A stretch of 62,094 nucleotides of DNA from Deltaproteobacteria bacterium (lineage in GTDB: Bacteria > Desulfobacterota > Binatia > HRBIN30 > JACQVA1), in NCBI GenBank assembly GCA_016210005.1, contig JACQVA010000184.1, positions 1 through 62,094 on the forward strand, read 5' to 3'. The notes under the pieces were generated by a model. The model worked only from the letters and a program-made list of their open reading frames with translations. It was not told where the DNA came from and ran no database searches. Every line of letters begins with the position of its first letter. Position 1 is the first letter of the stretch. The translations under genes and the position numbers were made by a program. Shown piece by piece: positions 17,748 through 26,256 of the stretch.

Positions 17748-17903
17748 GTCCCCTCCCGCGCGCAACGTCGCGGCTACTTAGCGCGGCGCTGTTGCCGGAT
17801 GCAAGCGAATCAGCCGGCGGCTGCTGCTGGTATTCGCATTCGACTTCCAGGCTGCGAGCGTGTAGGACTCGGCAGCACAGACTTGCGTTCTTGGGGGTTC
17901 GAG

Positions 17904-18821
17904 ATGGGTGCGTTACGAATGGACAAGCAGAGGGTCTTGCAGGCGGTGGTGGCGGCGTTGGTGGTGTTGCTGGCACGACGGCCGGTGCTCGGCGTAACCA
18001 TCGAGGTCGGTTCGGCGTCGTTGGAGCCCGGATCGAGCGTCGAGATCATGGTCAGCATGGGGCTCGGCGCCGGCGAGCACGTTGCCGGCTTTCAAGCCGA
18101 TATCCAATTTGATCCGGCGCTGGTGATGGTCAGCGGCTGCCGCATCAATCCGGATATCGGTCCGGGATCGCTGGCTGACAAGACGCTCAGCACCTCGCCG
18201 GCGCGGGGCCAGCCGTTTGTGCGCAACATCATCTTCTCCGCCAACAACGTCGCCGCAATTCCCGCCGGTGTGCTCTACGCCTGCACCTTCAGCATCTCGC
18301 CAGATGCCGCGGGCTCGATAGTCCTGCAACCGACACGGATCATTGCCTCCGATCCCAAGGGCGGGCGGCTGCCGGTATCGGGGACCGCCGGCACCATCTT
18401 CGTTAGCGGCGCTACGGGTGAGGCGGGCGGCCGCGGCCCGCGTCCGCTCGCGCCGGTACAGCCGCGTGCAGTTGCGCCCGCACCGGGTGCCGCGCCTGCT
18501 CCCGGGCTTGGCGCGGCGCCAATGCCACCAGCCGAATCCGCGCCGCCGGCAGCCGGCCGCGAGTTGGCCGAGCCGGTAGAGGAAACCACCCCGGAGCCCG
18601 AGCCGACCATTGCTGCAACTGCGCTGGCGAGCAAGACCGGGGCGAAGGGCTCGGCAACCCCCGGCACCCCGACGCTCAAAGCAACCGCGGCCACCACCAC
18701 GACCCCGATGGCTAGCGGGACGCCGGGCACGGCAACAGCGGCACCGGGCACGCCCGCGCCAACCATGGCCACGCCAAAGGCATCGCCGAAGGCTGCTAAG
18801 AAGACGCCCGCGCAGCGATGA
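17904..18821 (+). CDS. secreted cohesin-like domain protein with Pro/Thr-rich tail
   Basis: The 305-residue protein has a signal-like segment (VLQAVVAALVVLLARRPVLG), followed by a cohesin-type beta domain: SLEPGSSVEIMVSMGLGAGEHVAGFQADIQFDPALV, AAIPAGVLYACTFSISPDAAGS and GGRLPVSGTAGTIFV. Cohesins bind dockerins or act as surface adhesion modules. The C-terminal ~110 residues are rich in Ala, Pro and Thr (GTATAAPGTPAP) and probably form an unstructured or glycosylated spacer, ending in a basic KKTPAQR. GGGGGTT precedes ATG 17904. A truncated relative sits at 58224-58535. Confidence 0.7.
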   Translation: MGALRMDKQRVLQAVVAALVVLLARRPVLGVTIEVGSASLEPGSSVEIMVSMGLGAGEHVAGFQADIQFDPALVMVSGCRINPDIGPGSLADKTLSTSPARGQPFVRNIIFSANNVAAIPAGVLYACTFSISPDAAGSIVLQPTRIIASDPKGGRLPVSGTAGTIFVSGATGEAGGRGPRPLAPVQPRAVAPAPGAAPAPGLGAAPMPPAESAPPAAGRELAEPVEETTPEPEPTIAATALASKTGAKGSATPGTPTLKATAATTTTPMASGTPGTATAAPGTPAPTMATPKASPKAAKKTPAQR

Positions 18822-18903
18822 GATACGCGGGCGAGTCGAGGGCTGTTGACCGGCGCCGCAGGCTTCCACTAGAGGGTCCCCCGGATTTGCGACGGAGGCA
18901 GAG

Positions 18904-20046
18904 ATGATCACCGTACCCGCTATGCGGCTGCACCAGTTCGGCGTCGAGTTCTACCAGGCGATCTTGGGCGTGAGCGACGTGCAAAAGCTGGTGCGCTTCG
19001 AGGTGCTCAGCTACAGCGGCGACGGCCGCACGGCCGGTAAGCGGCCGGTCAAGACCGGCCGAGCCGGAAAGATCAACTGGGATGTGCTGGAGCAGAAGAT
19101 CGCCCACAGCGAAGAGGCCTACCAGCGGCCGCTGATCCAGAAGAAGATCGCCGAGCTGATGGATTACTTCGTCCAGTGCTCGGAGACCGGGAACTTGCCG
19201 GCGGTGCCGGGAGCGGTGCTGCTCACCTCCGATCGCCGGCTCGACTTCGTGCCGGTCAGCTCGCATCGCATCCTCGGCGTCCTGCAGCTGCCGCCGGTGG
19301 AAGGTGCGTTGCGTGCCCTCGACGGGCAACACCGCTTGCTCGCCATTCACCAGCTCGCCGAGCAACGGCCGTTGGAGAACGTGCAGGTGCCGGCGGTGAT
19401 TTTCGATCGACTCGCCCCCGACCAGGTTGTCGAGTTGTTCGTGACCATCAACGCCAAGCACACCAAGCTCAACCCATCGCACCTGATCAGTCTTTCAGGC
19501 CGCCGCCTCTATCCCGATAAAGCGCTGGCCGCCAGCCACGACATCATTCGTGCCCTGGCCGAGAGCAAGGAGTCGCCACTGCACGGCGAGATCAAGCTCT
19601 TCGGTGTGGGCGCCGGCCGGGTGGCGCAGGCGCCGCTGGCGGACGAGCTGAAGGGCGTCTTCGCCGCACTCGACGCCTTCGGGGGCCGCCCGGCGGAGCA
19701 ATTCCGCGATAACGCTCCCAAGTTCTTCCTCAGCTACTTCAAGCAGATCGCCCGAGTGTTCGAGAAGGCGTGGCACAGCAAGCGTTACAGCATCAAGACC
19801 GCCACTGCGTTGCGGGCCTTCTTGCGCGTGGTGCCCGACGTTCTCGGCGCCGTGCGCCAGGCCGGCGCTGATCCTTTCGAGGCGGCCGCGATTCATGCGG
19901 CGATAGCCCCGTGGGCCGATTACCTCGGCGATGCGCGCTTCGAGACCGAAGGCGAGTGGCGTATCAAGTTGGCCGGCGGCACCCGCGGCAGCGTCGATGT
20001 ACTCGCACGCGAACTACGTTCCGCGCTGCGCACGGTGTCGGGCTGA
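18904..20046 (+). CDS. DGQHR-domain protein, DndB-like orphan
   Basis: A 380-residue protein of the DGQHR family. The signature DGQHR is present (RALDGQHRLLAIHQL) with the family's next block (LFVTINAKHTKLNPSHLISLSGR). Relatives include DndB and DptB, which regulate or gate DNA phosphorothioation, and ParB-like family proteins in DNA-modification islands. No dndA/C/D/E, DptFGH or methylase gene occurs nearby, so it is an orphan. The N-terminus (VQKLVRFEVLSYSGDGR) fits the usual family lead-in. GGAGG sits 7 nt before ATG 18904. Function is not known for orphans. Confidence 0.75.
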   Translation: MITVPAMRLHQFGVEFYQAILGVSDVQKLVRFEVLSYSGDGRTAGKRPVKTGRAGKINWDVLEQKIAHSEEAYQRPLIQKKIAELMDYFVQCSETGNLPAVPGAVLLTSDRRLDFVPVSSHRILGVLQLPPVEGALRALDGQHRLLAIHQLAEQRPLENVQVPAVIFDRLAPDQVVELFVTINAKHTKLNPSHLISLSGRRLYPDKALAASHDIIRALAESKESPLHGEIKLFGVGAGRVAQAPLADELKGVFAALDAFGGRPAEQFRDNAPKFFLSYFKQIARVFEKAWHSKRYSIKTATALRAFLRVVPDVLGAVRQAGADPFEAAAIHAAIAPWADYLGDARFETEGEWRIKLAGGTRGSVDVLARELRSALRTVSG

Positions 20047-20114
20047 GACGCCCTGCGAACCGCCCACGTGCGAGGCGAACGCTCTGGCAGCACGTCGCAA
20101 CAAGTGGAGGAGTT

Positions 20115-21980
20115 ATGCCGGCAAAGCGCCCCGTGGCTGTAAGTTTGTTGCTTAGCTGTGCGCTCGCCCTGGGCGCGTGCAAGCGCGGCGATACCGAAAC
20201 CCGGCCGCCCGACCCGGCGACGCGCCGGCTCACACGCTCGGGCGAAGTGATCGGGTTCCAAGGACAGTACGGCAGCCACGTCTGGCTGGGGTTGCCGTTT
20301 GCGCAGCCGCCGGTGGGCGAGCGGCGCTGGCGGGCGCCGGCACCGCCGCAGTCGTGGACCGGTAGCCGCGAGGCCGTGCAGTACGGCTCGTCGTGCCCGC
20401 AATTTGCCAGCACCTTCGGCGGCGTCAGCGGTGCCCGCCCGGGCACACCGGTGGGCAGCGAGGACTGTCTCTACCTCAACGTCTACGCCCCCCGCTTCAG
20501 TGCCAGCGCGCTGCCCGCCGGGGCGCAGCGGTTGCCGGTGATGGTTTGGATCCACGGCGGCGGCAATACCATCGGCGAGGGCGCCTTCTACAACGGCGGC
20601 AACCTCGCCGTAACTCACAATGTCATCGTCATCACTGTTAATTATCGCCTGGGCCCATTTGGCTGGTTTCGCCACCCCGCCCTTCGCGGCCAAGGCACGA
20701 GCGACGATGAACGCTCCGGCAACTTCGGTACACTCGATCTGATTCGCGCGCTCGAATGGGTGCGGGAAAATGCCGAAGCCTTCGGCGGTGATCCCGGCAA
20801 CGTCACCATCTTCGGCGAATCGGCCGGCGGTGTGAACGTGTACAGCCTGCTCTTGTCCCCCAGGGCACGCGGATTGTTCCACCGTGCCGTGGTTCAAAGC
20901 GGCGGGCTGCATCTGCGCCAGGTCGCCGAGGCCGAGCACTTCAGTGACGACGCCGCGCCGGGGGACCCGAACAGCTCCAACGAGATGCTCTTGCGTCTGC
21001 TGCTTGCAGAAAAGCGGGCGCCGGATCGTGCTGCCGCGAAGTCACAGCTGGCGGCGATGAGCAAAGCTGAGGTCGAGGCTTATCTGCGGGGCAAAACCCA
21101 GCGGGCAATCCTCACGGCCTACACACCCATGCCGGGCGTCGGCATGATCAGCATGCCGCTGGTGTTCCGTGACGGGGCGGTCTTGCCGCAGGAAGAGCCT
21201 TTACCGCAGCTCGGGCGCAGCGGCGGCTACAACCCGGTGCCGGTAATGATCGGCACCAACCGCGACGAGAACAAGCTGTTTCTGTTTCCCGATCGCACCC
21301 GGGTGCGACGCTGGTTGTGGCTCTTCTACCGCTTGCGCGACGAGCGCTGGTACAACCTCAGCGCCGAGTACCTGTCGAAGATGTGGAAGGCCACCGGCGC
21401 CGACGAGCCGGCAGCGGCGTTGGCGGCGTTGCCGGGGCAAAGCGTGTTCGTCTACCGCTTCGACTGGGACGAAGAGCCGGCGCTCTTCGGGGCTGATCTC
21501 TCCACCATGCTGGGCGCGGCCCACGGCTTCGAGATCCCGTTCGTGTTTGGTCACTTCGACCTCGGCCGGGCGGCCAACATGATTTTCTCCGAAGACAACG
21601 AACCCGGCCGCCGTGCCCTCAGCTCGCAGATGATGTCGTACTGGGCGCAGTTCGCTTACACTGGCGCACCCGGTAGGGGCCGTGACGGCGAGTTGCCGGA
21701 ATGGCCGGCGTGGGGGGCATCGAACCCCACTACTCCCAAGTTCATCGTCTTCGACACGCCTGCCGGCGGCGGCTTGCGCATGTCCTCCGATACCGTGACG
21801 CGCGCCAGCGTGCTGGCAGCGGTGGACGGCGATTCCCGCTTGTCGACCCCGCGCCAGCGCTGCATGATCTTCCGCGAGCTGGCCAACTGGTCTCGCGGCT
21901 TGTCCAAGAACGATTACCCCAACGCCGGCCGCAGCGGCTGCGCCGAGTATCCCTTCGACACTTATCCGTGGCCCGAGTGA
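20115..21980 (+). CDS. carboxylesterase type B lipoprotein
   Basis: A 621-residue type B carboxylesterase (alpha/beta hydrolase). It has a signal peptide and lipobox-like ALGAC (residues ~16-20) that would anchor it in the membrane. The esterase body shows GLPFAQPPVGERRW, EDCLYLNVYAP, VMVWIHGGG (oxyanion hole), NVTIFGESAGG (nucleophile Ser), and the distal GAAHGFEIPFVFG with the catalytic His. Likely substrates are esters or lipids outside the cytoplasm. GTGGAGG precedes ATG 20115; the frame is open upstream to 19911 but overlaps the preceding gene. The gene is 68 nt downstream of the DGQHR gene. Confidence 0.88.
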   Translation: MPAKRPVAVSLLLSCALALGACKRGDTETRPPDPATRRLTRSGEVIGFQGQYGSHVWLGLPFAQPPVGERRWRAPAPPQSWTGSREAVQYGSSCPQFASTFGGVSGARPGTPVGSEDCLYLNVYAPRFSASALPAGAQRLPVMVWIHGGGNTIGEGAFYNGGNLAVTHNVIVITVNYRLGPFGWFRHPALRGQGTSDDERSGNFGTLDLIRALEWVRENAEAFGGDPGNVTIFGESAGGVNVYSLLLSPRARGLFHRAVVQSGGLHLRQVAEAEHFSDDAAPGDPNSSNEMLLRLLLAEKRAPDRAAAKSQLAAMSKAEVEAYLRGKTQRAILTAYTPMPGVGMISMPLVFRDGAVLPQEEPLPQLGRSGGYNPVPVMIGTNRDENKLFLFPDRTRVRRWLWLFYRLRDERWYNLSAEYLSKMWKATGADEPAAALAALPGQSVFVYRFDWDEEPALFGADLSTMLGAAHGFEIPFVFGHFDLGRAANMIFSEDNEPGRRALSSQMMSYWAQFAYTGAPGRGRDGELPEWPAWGASNPTTPKFIVFDTPAGGGLRMSSDTVTRASVLAAVDGDSRLSTPRQRCMIFRELANWSRGLSKNDYPNAGRSGCAEYPFDTYPWPE

Positions 21981-22162
21981 TGGCTCCCTCTGAGAAGCCC
22001 CAGCGGCGAATGCGCCGGCTGGGCGCGGCCATGAACCCCGCCTGGTTCGAGGAGGCCGTACGGCGGACCTCTCGATGCCGGCTTCACGGGTAGCTGATCG
22101 ACTCGGGCTGAAATGCTGTTCCCGCGCGGACCACTGCCTGTCTACACCTGAGGCCTGGCCGG

Positions 22163-23131
22163 ATGGCGAAGCGGCGCGCGCTTGAAGACACGCTCGCAGA
22201 GCTGCACGCCCTGCGTCAGGCCCCGCTCACGACCGCGGCATTGTCCGCGCTTCGCCAAGGGCTGAACAGCAAGATCTCGTACGTTGTAGCCAAGGCAGCT
22301 GAGATCACCGGGGAAGCCGAAATCGGCCAACTCACCCCCGAATTGGTGGCGGCTTTCGGGCGTCTCATGCTCGAGCCGGCAAAGAGTGATCCGGGCTGTC
22401 AGGCCAAGGCGCAGATTGCCGATGCGCTCTACCGCATCGGTTACGAGGAGGCTGACTTGTTCCTGCGCGGCATTCACCACGTGCAGCTGGAGCCGGTATA
22501 CGGCGGCCGAGTGGATACCGCGGCCGGCTTGCGGAGCGCCTGCGCTTTGGGGCTGGTGAGAATGAACTACCCCGATGTCCTCAGTGAGTTGGCCGATCTG
22601 TTAGCCGATCCGGAAGCCCCCGCGCGGCTGGCTGCGGTACGCGCGCTGGCGTACAGCGAAAACCAGAACGCGGCGCCATTGCTGCGACTGAAGGCCCATG
22701 TGGGCGACGAGGACCCGCAAGTAATCGCGGAATGCCTTGGCGCGCTGTTGAAAGTGGCTGCGGCGGCGGCGCTACCGTTCGTGGCCCGTCAGCTCGATGC
22801 CGGCGCCGTGACCACGAGGGAGTCCGCCGCTTTGGCACTGGGGAGTTCGCGTTTACGTGCCGCCTTCCCGATCCTGCGCGAGTGGTGGCAGCGCATTCGC
22901 GAGCGCGAGCTGCGGCGCACCGCGCTGCTGGCAATCGCTATGCTCCGGCAAGACGAAGCGCTGGCATTCCTGCTGTCATTGGTGGCGGAAGCTCCGGGGC
23001 ACACCGCGCGTGAAGCCCTCGCGGCGTTGGGCTTGTACCGCCATGACGACGCCCTGCGCAAACGCGTACTTTGCGCTGCCACTCAACGCACAGACGTGGA
23101 CCTGAGCGCGACTATCGCCGAGGTGTTCTGA
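22163..23131 (+). CDS. HEAT-repeat protein
   Basis: A 322-residue protein of repeated alpha-helical pairs (HEAT-like): GLVRMNYPDVLSELADLLAD, PARLAAVRALAYSENQNAAPLL, VTTRESAALALGSSRLRAAFPIL and LRRTALLAIAMLRQDEALAFLLSLV. Each repeat has the Pro/Ala-Arg-Ala pattern typical of the fold. Such scaffolds mediate protein interactions; nothing shows the partner. Start ATG 22163 lacks a good SD, so it could begin a little further in. Confidence 0.7.
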   Translation: MAKRRALEDTLAELHALRQAPLTTAALSALRQGLNSKISYVVAKAAEITGEAEIGQLTPELVAAFGRLMLEPAKSDPGCQAKAQIADALYRIGYEEADLFLRGIHHVQLEPVYGGRVDTAAGLRSACALGLVRMNYPDVLSELADLLADPEAPARLAAVRALAYSENQNAAPLLRLKAHVGDEDPQVIAECLGALLKVAAAAALPFVARQLDAGAVTTRESAALALGSSRLRAAFPILREWWQRIRERELRRTALLAIAMLRQDEALAFLLSLVAEAPGHTAREALAALGLYRHDDALRKRVLCAATQRTDVDLSATIAEVF

Positions 23132-23162
23132 AGCCGCGGCGGCAGAGCGGCACGGGCAATCG

Positions 23163-23855
23163 TCAGCTCCCCATGCGGTGGCGAAAGGCGCGGCCACGGC
23201 GTGTGCTGCCATGTAACTCGATGAACAGCAGCCCGCGCATCACCATCGCGAAGTAGACCAGCAAGGCTCCGAGACCGGTCTGCACCCACGTCAGGACGCC
23301 GTCGAGCGGCAGCGCGTTGACCGCGTACACCAGCACCGCGGCGGCGATGTTGGCCGGAAACCACTCGATCCAGTTTTCCAGCACGAAGTGGTAGCTCTCG
23401 ACGATCAACGCCAGCGAGCCGGAGTGGCCGAGGTAGATCAGTTCCGGTACCGCATTGCAGAATACGAATAGCGCCAGGTTGATGCACAACAAGATCACCA
23501 TGCCGTTGGGCAACGCCGCCAGCACCGGCGTGGCAAACGTGAAGAACAACCAGAAGACGAAACCGACGCCCATGACCTCCCAGAGATAGACGCCAAAACT
23601 GCGCTTGAAGTCGTCGAGCGATACGCGCGAAGTGCGCACCATCATTTCGACCAGGTAGAGGAACGAGCCCACGCACGCCGCCCACACCAGCCCCATGATG
23701 AAGCCCCCGATCACCCCGAGCAGAGCGACCAGCAGGCCCGCCGCCGCCATCACCATCGAATAGACGAAGACGGTGCCCAGCACCGGCCAGTTCTTGAGCG
23801 TCAGCTCCGCGGCACGGCTGAAGGCTTTTCGATACATAGCGAGCGTAACGGTCAT
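23163..23855 (-). CDS. polytopic membrane protein, unknown function
   Basis: A 230-residue protein with about six predicted membrane segments: VLGTVFVYSMVMAAAGLLVA, VIGGFIMGLVWAACVGSFLYL, MGVGFVFWLFFTFATPVLAA, MVILLCINLALFVFCNA, WFPANIAAAVLVYAVNAL and TGLGALLVYFAMVMRGLLF. It has no catalytic motif that I recognise and resembles small integral membrane proteins such as the DUF4013-like or YesL groups only by overall shape. ATG 23855 has GGAG upstream; the frame is open to 23957. Confidence 0.5.
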   Translation of the reverse strand: MTVTLAMYRKAFSRAAELTLKNWPVLGTVFVYSMVMAAAGLLVALLGVIGGFIMGLVWAACVGSFLYLVEMMVRTSRVSLDDFKRSFGVYLWEVMGVGFVFWLFFTFATPVLAALPNGMVILLCINLALFVFCNAVPELIYLGHSGSLALIVESYHFVLENWIEWFPANIAAAVLVYAVNALPLDGVLTWVQTGLGALLVYFAMVMRGLLFIELHGSTRRGRAFRHRMGS

Positions 23856-23976
23856 CCACTCCACACAATCTCCTTGTCGGCGGCGGCGACTGTACCGGTC
23901 AGTGCCGGGTAGGGTCAAACCGTTCAGAATGCACGCGTCCTCTCGGTAGGCACGCACACGTGACGCTCGGGGAACC

Positions 23977-26205
23977 CTACTCTTCGGCGTAGCGCCACGG
24001 CTCAGACCGCACTGGCGGTAACACCAGGCGTACGGTGGTGCCTTGGCCGGGGGCGGTGATGATCTTCAGCTCTGCCCCGAGGGCGGCGGCACGCTCGCGC
24101 ATTCCGAGAATGCCGCTGCCCATCATCGCCTTGGATAGCTCGAAACCGGCGCCGTCGTCCGATACTTCGAGGACGGTTTCGCCGCCGTTGCGATAGAGCC
24201 GGATGGCAATGAGTTTTGGCGCCCCGTGGCGTACGGCATTGGCGAGCGACTCCTGTGCGATGCGGTAGACATCACGGGTAGCCCAGTCCGGCACGCTGAT
24301 GTGCGGCGGGATGTCGACACGCAAGGCCACGTTATGGCCGCGCGCGAGCACTTGTGCGTGGGCTGTCACCGCCTCGGCCAAAGAAGCTTCGCCTAGATCA
24401 GGCGGACGCAGCTCGTCCACCACCCGGCGCAGATCACCGATCAGGCGCATCAGCTGCTCGACCATGGGCTGGAGCGAGCTGCCCTGTTTGCCGGCGATCT
24501 CCAGCCCTAATTTCACCGCGATGAGATCCTGCAGCACGGTGTCGTGCAGCGCCCGCGCCAGGCGGTGCCGCTCGCTGGCGCGCGCGGCACCGGCGGCGCG
24601 GCGGTGTTGCTCCTGCGCCACGTCCACCTGTTGCTGAATCTCACCGAGCGAATGCGCCATGGCGTTGACCGACTCGGCCAGACGGGCGAACTCGTCGGCG
24701 CTGCCGAGCTCGACGCGGTGGCGCAGATCACCGGTTGCCAACACGCCGGTGGCAACCGTGAGCTGGTTGATGGGTTGGATGAGCCAGCGGCCGACCGCGA
24801 CCATGAAGGTGAGCGACTGTGCCAGCCCGGTCACAATCAAGCCGATCACCAGGGCGGCGGCACCGCGATCGATCCACTTGCGGCGCGCGTGGAGCTGGGC
24901 CTCGCGCCGGTGGTAGCGCTGGCGCAACTGCTCGATGGCGCCCCGAGCCGCAGGCCAGTTAGCCTGGCGCACGGCCGCGCTCGCTGCTTCCACTTGGCTC
25001 TGCTCGTCGACGGTCTCCAGCAGCGCCGCGACCGCACCGAGGTGGTGAAGCGCGGCTCCCGGCGTGCCCTCGAGGAAACGCTCGACCCGCGCCTGTTGCT
25101 GGTGGTTGAGGGTGAAGTCGTCAAGCAGTCGATCACGGCTGGTGTTAAGCCAAAACAGCGCGACCCCGATCAGGAACGCGGTCTCGACCGCACCGAGGAA
25201 CAGCAAAGACAAGCGCAGCCGCAGCGACTGGCCTTGGGCCTGGCCGGACCGCACCTGCACCAGCGCACCGGCCGTGAACACCGGAAAGATCACCAGCGGC
25301 CAGACCAGCAGCAGCGGTGATACCGGCCCGCGCAGAGCCGGATAGGTCACGAAGATCACGCCGGCGACCAAGCCCGACAACAGCACCGCCAGCAGCGCGC
25401 GGTTGATGGCGGAGCGCTGCCGGCCGTCGCCGATGGTCGAGCGGCTCAGCAACAGGCGCGCCAAATAGAGAAAGAGGGCATTTGCGAGCAGCAGATACAC
25501 TGTGTACAGCAGCGGCAGGAAGAGCGAGGGGTCATGGCGCATGAGGTGGAAGACGAGCGCAAGCGCGAGCGCGCCGGCATAGAGCAGCCCCAGAGCGACA
25601 CGACGCCAGCGCGACTGAATGCCGATCGGCTCGGGGAAGCTGCCGGCCAGGTGCAACAGCGCCGCCGGGCTGAAGCTGAAGGCAGTGAAGTAGAGCGGCG
25701 TGAACCAATACGGGCCGTAAAGATCGCCGCCGGTCAGCAGCACCAGCGCGCAGGCTTGGCAGAAGACGAAGAAGGCGATGACCGCCGGCGCCAGCGCATC
25801 GACGCGCAGCACCACCCACAGCCCCGCCAGCGCAAAGCAGACGCCGGCGGCGAAATACGAGCCGTACACCGACAAGTAATCGGCAACGGTGAAGACCCTG
25901 GCGGCAACCACCTCGGCGAAAACCTCGGCCTGCTTGCGGAAGCGGTACGATACCGCAGTGTCGTTGGGCAGCTTGGCGGCGTGGACTTGCAGTTCGGCCG
26001 CCTCCGCCAGCGGGTGATTCTCGATTCCGACGACTTCGGCAAACAAGATCCGCGCGGTCTTCTCCAGTGACCACTGCGGGCGGCCGATCGAGACCACGAT
26101 GCGATTGTGCAAGACCAGGAAGCCCGGGAAGGTCTCCCCGATCCGGCGGGCGCCGTTGCCGGCGCAGAGCGCACCGATGGCCAAGACGCCGCCGGTAACC
26201 AGCAC
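23977..26205 (-). CDS. membrane sensor histidine kinase, NarL-partner type (HisKA_3)
   Basis: A multi-pass sensor kinase of ~742 residues. After an N-terminal membrane segment and an exported loop (~100 residues) come seven-plus hydrophobic segments (for example YFAAGVCFALAGLWVVL, ALLHLAGSF, LGLLYAGALALALVFHLM), a further exported loop, and a last membrane helix. A HAMP-like linker (GRWLIQPINQLTVATGVLATGDLRHRVELGS) precedes a coiled coil. The HisKA_3 dimerisation helix carries the phosphorylatable His (HRLARALHDTVLQDLIAV, ~residue 556) and the ATPase follows (AVRHGAPKLIAIRLY, VLEVSDDGAGFEL, GILGMRERA). It likely phosphorylates the LuxR-type regulator at 28997-29632. The frame is open to 26319; the start shown is GTG 26205, uncertain, and overlaps the divergent lnt region if a longer start is used. 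Confidence 0.82.
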   Translation of the reverse strand: MLVTGGVLAIGALCAGNGARRIGETFPGFLVLHNRIVVSIGRPQWSLEKTARILFAEVVGIENHPLAEAAELQVHAAKLPNDTAVSYRFRKQAEVFAEVVAARVFTVADYLSVYGSYFAAGVCFALAGLWVVLRVDALAPAVIAFFVFCQACALVLLTGGDLYGPYWFTPLYFTAFSFSPAALLHLAGSFPEPIGIQSRWRRVALGLLYAGALALALVFHLMRHDPSLFLPLLYTVYLLLANALFLYLARLLLSRSTIGDGRQRSAINRALLAVLLSGLVAGVIFVTYPALRGPVSPLLLVWPLVIFPVFTAGALVQVRSGQAQGQSLRLRLSLLFLGAVETAFLIGVALFWLNTSRDRLLDDFTLNHQQQARVERFLEGTPGAALHHLGAVAALLETVDEQSQVEAASAAVRQANWPAARGAIEQLRQRYHRREAQLHARRKWIDRGAAALVIGLIVTGLAQSLTFMVAVGRWLIQPINQLTVATGVLATGDLRHRVELGSADEFARLAESVNAMAHSLGEIQQQVDVAQEQHRRAAGAARASERHRLARALHDTVLQDLIAVKLGLEIAGKQGSSLQPMVEQLMRLIGDLRRVVDELRPPDLGEASLAEAVTAHAQVLARGHNVALRVDIPPHISVPDWATRDVYRIAQESLANAVRHGAPKLIAIRLYRNGGETVLEVSDDGAGFELSKAMMGSGILGMRERAAALGAELKIITAPGQGTTVRLVLPPVRSEPWRYAEE

Positions 26206-26256
26206 CGCCAGCGAGCGAAGGCGATTGCTGCCGATTTGCAGGCGCGCTGGTGCCTG

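Noticed and set aside
18904-20046. DGQHR gene as part of a phosphorothioation island
   Set aside because: No Dnd/Dpt, Ssp or methylase genes nearby.
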